From assembly GCA_946902985.2 (NCBI GenBank), contig CAMPQE020000052.1:1984001-2048000 (forward strand): a stretch of 64,000 nt of DNA, in the 5' to 3' direction. The DNA is from Meconema thalassinum (Eukaryota; Arthropoda; Insecta; Orthoptera; Tettigoniidae). The translations under genes were made by a program, and so were the position numbers. Below the pieces are notes generated by a model. It was not told where the DNA came from. It saw nothing but the letters and a program-made list of their open reading frames with translations, and ran no database searches. Numbering within the stretch: position 1 is the first letter of the stretch; every line of letters begins with the position of its first letter. Below are positions 47,270 through 58,362 of this stretch, piece by piece.

Positions 47270-49140
47270 GTTCTTCTTCGATGCACTTTTCCGTTCCCAA
47301 TATGTCTTGAGCCCTGCTGATAATTTCTCCTTTCTCTCCTGCGAAAGGGGCTTCCGACATTTAGGGACACTAGGTGGTGGGGTCCAGGATTCTACCATAG
47401 CACAAAATTTAGAATGATCTTAAACATCAAGGTCAGCAATTCCAGCCGAATCTAAGTCCTTTAGTACTTCATTTGCCACAGGCTTCCACTCTTGTAGCTT
47501 TAAACCAAGGAGAAGATCTTCTAGGTAAGCCTGTTGCTTTTCATTCGTTGTAGGTGCCCATAGAACGTTAGCCTCCTAAGTCGCATATGGTATTGGCTGA
47601 TTCTAACTGTCGATACAGAATTAGATTTCAAACGTTAGGTTCCAACTGGGAACAATCTTTGGCCCTGGATTTTCCTGAGGATACGTCTTTCGGCTGTCTC
47701 CAGGTCTGATAGCAGTTCTGTAGTGACAGATCTTGGCATTCTTCTAAATGCATTTCTTGTTGTACAAATTGTGGGATAGTTGGTATGCTGCGTTGAGTTT
47801 GGTACGCCATGCTAAGATGGAGTTGCCATCTCTACCATTGGGGTGGACCCATTCACCAAGATAACGAAAGCTATTGACTCTTCCAATCGTTCCATGTATG
47901 GTCGTCAAAGTGGTGTTTCCGGAGTGCCAATTCTCAAAGTACTTGGTCATATCGTAATATATCTGTAATCCAGACTTCACCGCTATCTCGTGCAAGGCTT
48001 GGACAGCTATGCCAGCATCCTTAGAGTTGATGGCTAAGATTGCAACGTCATCTGCGAAGACAAGGCATCTGATCTCGATTCTTCGGGTGCCAGCTCCAAT
48101 GGCAACTGGTTTGATTCCTAGATCCCTCAATGTGCATTCCCAGGTCTTGATAACTTTATCAAGCACCAGATTAAACAGAATGGGCGAGAGCCCACCACCC
48201 TGTCGTACTCCGGTTTTGATCTTGAAACTCCGAGATAGTTCTCCTCTGAACTTTAGAGGTTGTATCCGTGAGAGTCTGTTTGATGAGGGTGCATGTGTTA
48301 TAATCCACACATCATTCTTGGAGAATTGAGAAGAGTGGCTGGCGGTCGATGGAATCACAAGCTTTTGCGAACTCGACGAAAACCACAGTAAAGTTCATAC
48401 TCCTTACTCTCTTGTTTTAGTTGGAGAATGGTTTTCAGATTGAAGATTACCATCCACGGCGAAATCCTCCTTGATATTCACCAATTGTTTGATCACATTG
48501 ACTTTCTACATAGTCCAGTAAAATCCTGGAGAGCAATTTGTATGCTATTAACAGCAGAGATATCTCCCTGTAGTTGTTGACATAACTGTGATCGCCTTTC
48601 TTATGTAAATGGTGTATGATAGCTAATTTACAGTCATCAGAGATCCTGCCAGTCTCCCAACATTCGATTAAGTTCTGGTGTAGGGCCACTGCGATCGTAT
48701 TTTCACCTGCTTTCAGGGCTTCTGCAATGATTCCATCTTCCCCAGGTGCCTTGTAGTTCTTAAGATGGTTGATGGCATTATCATCTTGCTGCAAAGTTGG
48801 TGGGTTAGATGGCAGGTGTATCTCTGGAGGATCTTCAACAGGCAATCTGACCGTGGGCTCTTCGCAATTAAGCAATTGTTCAAAGTAGTTTGCCAAACGT
48901 TCCTCGTTCCAGCTCCCCAGTTGTATCCTTAATGTGAAGGCATTGTGGTTTATACCCAGAGAGTTCCTCTTTGAAGACCCGATAAAAGTCTCTGGTGTGA
49001 TACATTTTAAATTCTTCATCCAACTTTTCCAGTCTTGGCCTATCGTAAGATATCTTCACACGCCGTATGGTCTTTCTCAACAGTTTCCGCAACACAATGA
49101 AATTCTCCCAATCAAAAAAAAAAAAAATTAAAATTTTAAA
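47270..49140 (-). pseudogene. Non-LTR retrotransposon fossil, second family
   Basis: Reading leftward, a 190-codon frame (48447-49019) has HLKNYKAPGEDGIIAEALKA and VNNYREISLLLIAYKLLSRI, early reverse transcriptase blocks, and ends at YQGGFRRGW. A second frame (47744-48358) has TGVRQGGGLSPILFNLVLDK and the catalytic CLVFADDVAILA. The C-terminal tail continues in broken frames to about 47270. Stops and frameshifts separate the parts. The text differs from the RTE-like copies, so it is another LINE clade. Confidence 0.8.
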
Positions 49141-50128
49141 AATGTGTATGCAAGAAAAATCTCTTCTCATCGAACTTCTCCTCTTGTACCCACAGGTGTG
49201 TGATGCTCAGCTGTTCATGATGCTTCAGTATGAATGATCTCAACTCTTAAGCAGCATTTGACGAGAATGTTCCATGCAAGGCAGCCAAACAGCTGATAGG
49301 TTAGTAATTGAAGATGTTTGAATTCTTCCATTAATGTGAAATGTCATTGGCAATAGTACTAAAGAAATAAGGTTGACAGGTGATTCTGGCTACCCCTACG
49401 AGCCATGGCTGACGACCCCAATTTTAAATGCTGCAGAAGGTTCGCCTGAGGAGCGTTTAATGCTGCTCACCGTTCTGCCAGGAACGTTGCTGAGCGATGC
49501 ATTGGACGTTTGAAACAACGTTTTCGGTGTCTCCTCGAGCAGCGGGAATTGCAATATGCCCCTGATATAGTGGGGAGAATGGTGAATACCTGGGCAGTTT
49601 TTCACATTTTGTTGTAGTTGGTGTAACCAGATGCAGAGACAGCGATGATGATGAGGAGGAGGAACAATACGGAAAACAGGATGAAGCATATCGAGGTACA
49701 TTTCATCCTGTTGTTTCTCTTCACAGCTTTCAAGATACAACTCTGGTTATTAATGGAATTGCCTGTCTTAAAATTAAATTTCATTAATCGTAATATCCTT
49801 TTGACCTGCAGCAAATGATGTTCTAATGGGAGGAAGGCACATTAGGCAAAGTATTGTAAGGAATTACTTCGCATCAGAAAGGTATTTTTTAAAATCTCAT
49901 TGACAATAAGATGCTCACACACGTTATTTGCTTTCCATTATATATTTTCAACTAGCTATTTTGTAATTGAATGTCTTTAAGCAGCTTTCATAATAACACA
50001 ATCCTCCTTTCGCATACCGTACCTGTTTTGGTGAAGAGTTGTCTAATTTGAACATTTACACAGAACAAGCTCCAGAATTGAACGGTAACTGTCAGTTGGT
50101 CAACACGAATTCTATCATTATTTTCACC
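49141..50128. other. Non-coding, nothing recognised
   Basis: Short overlapping frames on the minus strand at 49396-49814 show a hydrophobic stretch (FILFSVLFLLLIIIAVSASG) but no supporting context. No other feature supported. Confidence 0.3.
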
Positions 50129-50140
50129 ATCTTCAGTATG

Positions 50141-50534
50141 GGGTGTGATGGCGCAGTGGTCAAGCTGCTTGCCTATAACCAAGGCGACTGGCTGCGTTGC
50201 TCAGCGGTAATCTTCTCTCCTGCTGTCCCCAAGGTTGCAGGATCGAATCCTGGCGCAATGAGCTGGCATATGAGGGTGCGCAAATGCGAGGGAGGCGTGT
50301 CAGTTGATTTACTGGCTCGTTAAAGATCGCCTTCAGAGTAAAATTCCGGAACCCCAATGTCTCTAAAATCCACAGTTGATAAAAGGGACGTATGCACTTT
50401 TACTGTCACCGGGTTCGATTCCTGGTCAATGCTTTTGAGATGTTCGAAGTGGTTCGGAATCCATGTTAAAATGTAGGTCCCGTGGCTCTTGGTCGTGAGA
50501 TCGGTCTCTTAAAACTACAAACTTTCTTCCTTTT
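50141..50534 (+). mobile_element. tRNA-headed SINE with imperfect target-site duplication (family C)
   Basis: ATCTTCAGTATG (50129-50140) and ATCTTCAATATG (50535-50546) flank the element with one mismatch. The head has an A-box-like TGGCGCAGTGGTC and a B box AGGATCGAATCC. A second B-box-like GGGTTCGATTCC occurs about 180 bases later (near 50410), suggesting a composite or dimeric element. Confidence 0.65.
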
Positions 50535-50546
50535 ATCTTCAATATG

Positions 50547-51365
50547 ACGAGTTCATGAGTGCAAATTATGCTACATCTTGTAACTCTTAAAGAAAAATAC
50601 ATCAGCTAATATTTACCCACACACAAATCATCCTGAACTTTCACTCTCATGGTATTGGAATTACTGTACTGCTGAGGTAAAAAGGGCTGAAAGCATGCCC
50701 CTGGGTAATGTACAGATTATACTATAAGTTGGACTCATGACCGGCAGGGTAAATTTGCATGAGATTGAAGGGGAGAATAATTATAAAATTCAGTCCTTCA
50801 AAATGCTACCAACACAACGTAGCAATCCTGTTTAATAGATCGTATCATTACATCTCTTTTTGTCGTGATTTCCGCAACGAGGAATTGAACCATATTTTGT
50901 GAACACAAGACGAGAGTCGAAGTGAAATTTACGTGGTATTTTATGTATCAATCTAAAGGGAAATATAGGCTATCATGGTTGAAGACTTTGACATGGATAA
51001 TATCGTTTGAGGTGGCCACTGTAACTAGTGCACGTGCAGCGCGTGGTTTCCACGTTGCAGTTGTGGCTGAATCAGTAAAGTACCAGCCGGCCACGAAGGG
51101 TGAGTACGGGTATAATGGTACTTTGAATCCACACGTAGGTATACTTGCTTGCCTGACAGCGTGTGCCCTATTTTAGTGGGGATGTAATATTGAGCCACGC
51201 CTACTAAGAAAAATGTCCATATTTATTAACTTACGATATATTCCTGTGAAGAGTGAGTTGAATTTTGCTGATGTATAAAGAGAATACGAACCAATCAGCA
51301 GGTTATGTCACTTGACCTGTAATGGCAGAAAGTTAAAAAAAAAACTGACATGTATATATTAACAT
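50547..51365. other. Non-coding, nothing recognised
   Basis: No exon or repeat supported. An 84-codon frame at 50922-51176 has no recognised domain. Confidence 0.35.
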
Positions 51366-51369
51366 AACG

Positions 51370-51580
51370 TATCGAAGTTTCTCTCCAGAGCACCGGGTTC
51401 AATTCCCAGCTCAGACAAGAAATGTTATGCTGCTCTGAGGGGGGCATGGGGTACACTAAGCATCGTGGGGAAAAACTGAGAAGAGGTGGGTTCGATTCCC
51501 TCCTTAGCCACCCTGGTCTTCTGTGAATTTCCACTTCTCCTACAGCCTATTGGCTGAACGGTCTCTGACATGCCTCCTTC
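51370..51580 (+). mobile_element. SINE fragments (family B related)
   Basis: GGGTTCAATTCCCAGCTCAG followed by TGCTGCTCTGAGGGGGGCAT matches, with changes, the segment after the B box of the SINE at 44536. A second B-box-like GGGTTCGATTCC lies at 51489. Boundaries are unclear. Confidence 0.45.
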
Positions 51581-52389
51581 CCAATCGTCATCTTAATTGC
51601 TAATACAAACATTAGTACAGGCACCACTATAACACAAGTTATCAGAGAACTTCTACACACACCCAAGTACACGGGGCTAAATTACCGCGATGTTCTAGTT
51701 CCTCAAATGAAACAATAACATATCAAAGGAGATTCAGATTGATAGTATACTTGTTCGTGGGAATTTCCTATGGTATACTTTTGTTATTAAATTCTAACAA
51801 AATGAAGGCAACTCAATTTGAGGTGTTCATATTAAGATGTTTTGTGTAATATCGGATTCGAGCACTATGTAACGTTCATGGAATCCAACATGTACTAGTG
51901 TACTATTACTAGTGCCCCATACTCTATAATTACGGTAACTGTGATCTCTAGTATCATTTCTGGCGTAAGACATTGGTAAAGCTGTCGACACAGACTATAA
52001 AACGTAACATAAAAAAATTATAAACCTCTCCCCCTAAGAAGTATTGAACCCCAACTCTATCTATCCGCAGTCCAACGCGTTACCTTTTTAGCCACGGATG
52101 TTAATACGATACGCATAGAAAGTAATAACTTTTTGCTTTAGACACTTGACTTTCTATATCTAAAACGTTCTTATCAGTTCGAATATTTTTCCTTTGTCGA
52201 CAGGCATAAGAAAATGAAATGTTATATTCTTCTCTTTCGTTGTGATGGCTTTAAAATATGCAGCCGCTGTTAGCTTGAACGCATAAGCTTGACACCTGAG
52301 TATCATCCCTTTACCGAAGAAACCAGAAGCTGATATATGAGAAATTTACAGTACAATCGGCGTGAACGCTCAAGTTTTTAAGTGCTAGA
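51581..52389. other. Non-coding, nothing recognised
   Basis: AT-rich DNA without supported features. Confidence 0.35.
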
Positions 52390-53310
52390 CTAGAATAATT
52401 TAGGGAAAGACAGGGAGAAAGCGAGTTTGGTAAATATCTATTTTGTCTGAGTAAAACCGTAGGAACTGGGGAATCTGTAATAAGTCTTTGGTTTAACTTG
52501 GAAAAAAGAATAAGTAAATATAAAAGAACGTTCATATTATTTGACGAGAGTGAAAAGGCTTTTAATGACGCTGATTGGAGAAATTTGGTTGACATACTGA
52601 CCAGGATTGGAATAGAGTACAGGGAAAGGAGGGTGATCTTAAATATATACAGAAATCAGACGTCAGTTATACGAGCTGAAGAACATACGAGAGCATCTGG
52701 TATTCGCAAAGGTGTAAAGCAATGCTGCAGTTTTACACCCACATTTTCCAAATTAAACTTTGAACAGGCAACGAAAAAAAAAAAAAATAGAAAAAAATCT
52801 TGTAGAATTAAATGTTCAACGATAAATATTCTCAACTCTGACTTTTATATTGACATTCTCGTCATTGACGATTTAGCAAGATATATTCAGGCACATAATC
52901 AGAACATATAAACATTTAAAATTCAGACGAAGGAAATCTCCAAGCGCTATTGTCGTCAAGTAGGCAGGTGAATAGATTAAGTATGTAGGAGACTTTTGCT
53001 ACTTAGTTAACAGTGATAGACGAAACAAAGATGATATAAAAAGTAGGTTCTCTCGGGCAAGGAAGACATTTTTATATATAAGAATGGCGTTGATATTAAA
53101 TATAGATTTAAGTAAAAAAAAACTGTTTTTAATTTTCTGGGTAGTGGCACTCGAAGGAATTGAAACTTGGACTGTGTCGCAGCAGAAAATAAGAGGAAAG
53201 AAGGCTTAGATGTGTGGTGTAAACAGAGAATGATGAATATAAGATGGGTAGAAAGAGTAACAAATGAAGAGTTAGCAAAGAGAGATGTTTCTCAAAACGG
53301 GTAATACACA
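52390..53310 (+). pseudogene. Highly diverged RTE-like LINE fragment
   Basis: The plus strand encodes KAFNDADWRNLVDILTRIGI and RRVILNIYRNQTSVIRAE, then, after breaks, RWVERVTNEEL. These align in order with the RTE-like copy at 26488-29600 but with many substitutions, frameshifts and losses around the FADD site. It is the oldest-looking copy of the family in the window. Confidence 0.75.
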
Positions 53311-53535
53311 AAGGAATTTAGTAGGTACGAAACAACAACGTAATCATGATTAAAATTTTCTTAATTCACATATCATTTGCTTCTTGAATATGCCTATTAT
53401 TAGAAAAAATGTCTTCAAATGTCCTTGATGAGCTTGGCTGTCTTTGCATTTACTACACGACAAAGTTTTTCGTCTTTTATGGTTAAGGTTGTTTGTTCAT
53501 AAATCTTGTTTGTGAGCAACTTCTACTTCTCAGAT
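53311..53535. other. 3' flank of the zinc-finger exon with decayed finger-like text
   Basis: On the minus strand TGTAGTAAATGC (C-x2-C spacing) followed by CATCAAGGACATTTGAAG near 53420-53455 resembles a decayed finger, but no complete C2H2 unit is readable. Confidence 0.3.
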
Positions 53536-53627
53536 GGTACACTAATCAAGCGTCTCACGGCTGTGGGATAGCATAAGTTTCTTCAAATGTCGCCCATGAT
53601 TAAATTTGTCTTCGCACAGGTTACAGG
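53536..53627 (-). pseudogene. Remnant eleventh C2H2 finger, out of frame
   Basis: Immediately downstream of the stop of the ten-finger frame, another minus-strand frame reads CNLCEDKFNHGRHLKKLMLSH followed by a stop. It has the C-x2-C and much of the finger core; the first histidine position is occupied by leucine (KKLMLSH). The spacing between the last HSG linker and this cysteine is 14 bases where five codons (15 bases) would be usual, so a 1-bp deletion in the linker explains the loss. Confidence 0.6.
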
Positions 53628-54624
53628 TTATGTCTTCTTGCCACTATGGATTAGCATGTGTGTCTTCAAAGCTCCTCGGTGAATAAACTTGGCTTCGCAC
53701 ACGGCACAAGAAAATAGTCTCTCACCACTATGAATTAGCAGGTGTGTCTTCAAAGATCCTCCTAGGGTGAATGTGGCTTCGCACACGGCACATGAATATG
53801 GTCTCTTACCACTATGGGTTAGCATGTGTGTCTTCAAATTTCCTCCTTGGGTAAACTTGGCTTTGCACACGGCACATGAATATGGTCGTTCACCACTATG
53901 AATTAGCATGTGCCTCTTCAAACCTATTCTTTGAGTATACTTGGCTTCGCACACGGCACATGAATACGGTCTCTCACCACTATGGGTTAGCATGTGTGTC
54001 TGCAGAGTTCCTCGGTGAATAAACTTGGCTTCGCACACGGCACATGAATATGGTCTCTCACCACTATGTATTAGCATGTGTGTCTTCAAGGATCCTCCTT
54101 GGGTGAATGTGGCTTCGCACACGGCACATGAATATGGTTGTTCACCACTATGAATTAGCATGTGCCTCTTCAAACCTATTCTTTGAGTAAACTTGACTTC
54201 GCACACGGCACATGAATACGGTCTCTCACCACTATGGGTTAGCATGTGTGTCTTCAGAGTTCCTCGGAAGGTAAATGTGGCTTCGCACACAGCACATGTA
54301 TATGGCTGCTCATCACTATGGGTTACCATGTGTCGCTTCATATTTCCTTTGAAGGTAAAGCTGGCATCGCATACAGTACATGAGTATGTTATCTTGTCAC
54401 TATGAATCAGCATGTGATCTTTATAGGATTGTTCAAGACTGAACTTACTATAGCATAGTTTACATGTGTATCGAGTATTACCACTATCGCTTAATGTATT
54501 TGTTTCCAGGTTTTGCTTGGTAGAACATTTTCCACTTGAGGGAGTGGTAGTATATTGTTTTCCACCATTACCTAATTCATATATCTTCATTGCAGCCGGA
54601 TTCAACGTATCAGGACATATCGAC
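53628..54624 (-). CDS. C2H2 zinc-finger protein, terminal exon with ten fingers
   Basis: CTATTTCAG marks an acceptor; the exon starts at 54624 one base into a codon and runs to TAA at 53628-53630. The first residues (SICPDTLNPAAMK) precede a linker and ten consecutive fingers, the first YTCKLCYSKF and the last FSCAVCEAKF. Fingers 3-10 are very alike (SCAVCEAxFTxxGxLKTHML) with HSGERPY-type linkers, suggesting recent internal duplication. Fingers of this type usually bind DNA in the nucleus; the target is unknown. The nearest methionine in the exon is at 54590, but the acceptor and the split codon indicate 5' exons further right, which are not identified. The N-terminal regulatory domain is therefore not visible. 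Confidence 0.88.
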
Positions 54625-54718
54625 CTGAAATAGTCAGTACTAACAGTTTGAAGTATGGTACATTATTATAGCAAGTGAAATAATAGCCTAGATATAGAGA
54701 TTAAAGTGGTCAAATATA

Positions 54719-56183
54719 CACACATCAAAAAAGGTTTTGCATCACCTCGGTTCCCAGATCTCCGGCATATAGACGTTGACTGTGTATATTGTATCCAAGA
54801 TACAGTCCCTTTGACTGTTCATAGATTTCACTAAAACTGCTCAAAGATGTAAACAACCATGCATGAGCAGGGCCTATTAGACGGAGGGGGTACGACAGCC
54901 GATCAGTTCCAGTCATTCCACCAGGACGAAGGTACGCTGCTCATGTTGTCTGTAGTTCTACCATGCCTAGAAGGTCAATACCGCAGTTCGATCGCGTCCG
55001 CATTGTTACTTTGTGTCAAGAAGGGCTCTCAACAAGGGAAGTTTCCAGGCGTCTCAGAGTGAACCAAAGCGATGTTGTTCGGACATGGAGGAGGTACAGA
55101 GATACAGGAACTGTCGATGACAGGCCTCGCTCAGGCCGCCCAAGGGCTACTACTGTAGTGGATGACCGCTACTTACGGATTGCCGCTCGGAGGAACCCTG
55201 ACAGCAATGCCACCATGTTGCATAATGCGTTTCGTTCAGCCACAGGACGTCGTGTTTCAACTCAAACTGTGCGCAATAGGCTGCATGATGCGCAACTTCA
55301 CTCCCGACGTCCATGGCGAGGTCCAGCTTTGCAACCCCGACACCATGCAGCGCGGTACAGATGGGTCCAACAACATGCTGAATGGACCCCACGGAATTGG
55401 CATCACGTTCTCTTCACCGATGAGTGTCGCATATGCCTTCAACCAGACAATCGTCGGAGACGTGTTTGGAGGCACCCTGGTCAGGCTGAACGTCTTAGAC
55501 ACACTGTCCAGCGAGTGCAGCAAGGTGGTGGTTCCCTGATGTTTTGGGGTGGCATTATGTGGGGCCGACGTACGCCACTGGTGGTCATGGAAGGCTCCGA
55601 AACGGCTTTACGATACCTGAATGACATCCTCCGACCCATAGTGCAACCATATCGGCAGAATATTGGAGAGGCATTTGTCTTCATGGACGACAATTCTCGA
55701 CCTCATCGTGCACATCTTGTGAATGCGTTCCTTCAAGATAACGACATCGCTCGACTACAGTGGCCAGCATGTTCGCCAGACATGAACCCTATCGAACATG
55801 CCTGGGATATGTTGAAAAGGGCTGTTTATGGACGTCTTGACCCACCAACCACTCTGAGAGATTTACGCCGAATTGTCGTTGAGGAGTGGGACAATTTGGA
55901 CCAACAGTGTCTTGATGAACTTGTGGATAGTATGCCACGACGAATACAGGCATGCATCAATGCAAGAGGACGTGCTACTGGGTATTAGAGGTAGTGGTGT
56001 GTACTGCAATCTGGACCACAAATGCTGAAAGTCTAGCTGTATGATGGTACAACATGCAATGTGTGGGTCTCATGAGCAATAAAACGAGCTGAAATGTTGT
56101 TTGTGTTGATCTCTATTCCCTTTGTATTTAAAGGTTCCGGAACTCTTGGAACCGAGGCGATGCAAAACTTTTTTTGATGTGTG
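54719..56183 (+). mobile_element. Tc1/mariner element, copy 2, complete and flanked by TA
   Basis: Inverted ends (CACACATCAAAAAAGGTTTT at left) and TA at 54717-54718 and 56184-56185. Length 1,465 bp, one base longer than copy 1. Differences from copy 1 are only scattered substitutions and the T insertion that keeps the transposase frame open. AATAAA at 56078-56083. It sits 94 bp upstream of the acceptor of the zinc-finger exon, in the opposite orientation. Confidence 0.95.
54963..55988 (+). CDS. Tc1-like transposase, intact 341-residue frame
   Basis: The enzyme binds the inverted ends and moves the element by cut and paste into TA. The N-terminus has two helix-turn-helix segments (STREVSRRLRVNQSDVVRTW) and GRPR. 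The catalytic domain has D in FTDE, then SLMFWGGIMW, D in MDDNSRPH and E in PIEHAW. The last two catalytic residues are separated by 34 residues (DD34E), the Tc1 class. Length of 341 residues is normal for the class. The start ATG at 54963 follows an upstream ATG in another frame at 54859. Nothing obvious is missing, so it may be active; activity is inference. Confidence 0.92.
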   Translation: MPRRSIPQFDRVRIVTLCQEGLSTREVSRRLRVNQSDVVRTWRRYRDTGTVDDRPRSGRPRATTVVDDRYLRIAARRNPDSNATMLHNAFRSATGRRVSTQTVRNRLHDAQLHSRRPWRGPALQPRHHAARYRWVQQHAEWTPRNWHHVLFTDECRICLQPDNRRRRVWRHPGQAERLRHTVQRVQQGGGSLMFWGGIMWGRRTPLVVMEGSETALRYLNDILRPIVQPYRQNIGEAFVFMDDNSRPHRAHLVNAFLQDNDIARLQWPACSPDMNPIEHAWDMLKRAVYGRLDPPTTLRDLRRIVVEEWDNLDQQCLDELVDSMPRRIQACINARGRATGY

Positions 56184-56185
56184 TA

Positions 56186-56639
56186 TAATAGGAAGTACTT
56201 TCATTAATGTCACTACCCGGAAATAAGTCTTAAAGAATTATCAGGATTTGATACAATTTTCATTGCTCAATAATATGCTCTTCATACAGTCAGAATGTAT
56301 TGCAATTGAATTTACATATGACAGAACATATATTGTGTCTTGTTGGAAATTATGGAGTTATATCTCTGTAAGCATGAGTGTGTTGGGATTGCTTCTTTGC
56401 CACCACATTCTTCAGATCCAAAGCCGGTAGATTTCTACAAGCCGGATGCAATAAACGACAACGTGTTTAAGTTTGCACCCTTCGCATTTCTGCTGACTTT
56501 CGCCTATGGATCACCGATGAGCATATTTATGTAAAAGCGTCTCTTGTTGGGCTGAGCTTTCGCAAAGAGGCTAAAATGCTGAGTGAAAACAAAACATTAC
56601 TGTGGTCGTGCTTCCATAACTACTGAACATTTGCTATTC
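56186..56639. other. Non-coding, intron-like, nothing recognised
   Basis: AT-rich DNA upstream (on the minus strand) of the zinc-finger exon. No 5' exon of that gene could be identified. Confidence 0.35.
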
Positions 56640-57640
56640 CTGGTGCCCTTCGAATCTCTTCCTTTCATTACCACTCACCAGAATCATCTTACCCCCATTC
56701 GTCTCATTTCCCTTCCTTTGTTGCTCTATCTAACCGACCAATTTCCAAAATTCTCCAATAACACTACATTCAAGTGCTTCTATTTTCCCTTTCCTCTTGA
56801 AGGAATGAAACAAATTTCACATACATACTTACATATAGCACCCTGCTCCTGACCATGTCTAAAAAGTGACTTCCCACTAGCTGCATTTATATATGATGTT
56901 AGCATATGTCAACCCTTCTTTATGTATCTCCTTCGTTTGGTCAATATTTCTTCTTAAGTGCCACAAGCAAACAAATACCTTTGGCGCTTCATCTGACAAT
57001 CGGTGATGGTATATTCCTTGAAAACCCACTTTACGTAATTTGTACCCGTTTGGGTTTTCTCCAGTATCTCACTCTCTCTTTATCCCACGAAAACACCCAA
57101 AAGAGATTTCTGTGAGTTTTCGCTCTCGCCTTGTGCTTTTGCTCATGCCCGTCTTTATTGTTCTTTAGCGAACGAGATTCATTATCCCTCCTTCAACAGA
57201 ACCATCATGCTTCTCCTTAGTGTGCCATCGCATGGCACTTCGCTGAACTCACTCATCTCCTGCGGTCAACGTGAGAACTCGTTGTCACCGACTACTTATG
57301 CACAGAAGTTCGACTCGTCCTCTACAGATGGCAACCTACACACTTCTTCATTATTTGGTCTCAAGAAAAGAAATGTGTATGCTTACAATATTTATGATTT
57401 CCTATGTTTGTGACCCTTATATCCTACACTTTCCCTTCTCCCCCTACGACGCCTTGCTAATTGGGAGCCTTCTCGCTTGTCACTCTTCCAAGGACAGTCA
57501 GCAGATTCTCTCGGTCTATCTACAAGAGACTGCCGTCACTCGTCCGACATTTTGTGAAAGCCTTGTAGTGATAATTGCTCTATCAGCACCGCCAGTCAGC
57601 CAACCTACATGCAAAGATAAGTTACATATTATTTTAACCT
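56640..57640 (-). pseudogene. Possible old LINE remnant
   Basis: The plus-strand text CTCCAATAACACTACATTCA then AGTGCTTCTATT resembles the complement of the reverse transcriptase tail region seen in RTE-type copies (compare 26815-26850), but it is too diverged to translate. The long plus-strand frames here have no domain. Confidence 0.25.
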
Positions 57641-58267
57641 ATCTATGAAGCTCTTTTAATACTTGCAAGTAATCAAATCTGCTATATTTTTTATCTTGCC
57701 GGCAAGGTATTATTTTCTTGATGTCAAACATCAATTTCACCTCCAAAGGAATCTATGCTACATTTAAAACTACAACTATTGGCTAGACGTAACGGGGATT
57801 TACTCCTTTTTCATGTATACTCTGTCAAAATCAATAACTTTACACATCAGAGGAATTTGGTAACTTCGTATCTAACTGTCTAATGGGTCAACTCTGCTCA
57901 TATCACGAGATTCTCAACCTCAAGCAATTACTTCAGTTTTCAAGATTGAAATAGCTTTGAAACTAGGCAAAATCTCAACCCGGAAATTATTCACCATGTT
58001 AATCAGTGATATTTTTAAGAGAGAAACTCTGTCCACAACAACTTCAAAACTAAAAAGTGCACCGCACCAAAAAAAACTGGTTTGCTGTACAATCGGTTCC
58101 AGTGCTGGGTAGCCATATACAAGCAGACAGTGAATATACTCTAATTTTCTTTCCTCTCCTTTTCGCCCTCTACTAAAAGATTTAAATTAAGTATATTACA
58201 TAATCTTTGCTGTATTCTTTTTGTGGTTAATCTGACTTTCTATCCAAGAGATGACCTCCCCATATTT
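57641..58267. other. Non-coding, nothing recognised
   Basis: AT-rich DNA preceding the element at 58268. No supported features. Confidence 0.35.
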
Positions 58268-58329
58268 AGCCTATTTTCAATTTTGAAAAAATAGGCTTAT
58301 GAGATCACCTTTTGTCCGTGTGTGTGTGC

Positions 58330-58362
<33 letters not shown>

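Noticed and set aside
49602..49814. Short frame with a strongly hydrophobic stretch as a membrane protein
   Set aside because: 70 codons, AT-rich, no splice or promoter context and no family resemblance.
54193..54405. Plus-strand frame inside the zinc-finger exon
   Set aside because: Shadow of the repeated finger codons; the repeated HTAHEYG text is the antisense of the CAVC finger motif.
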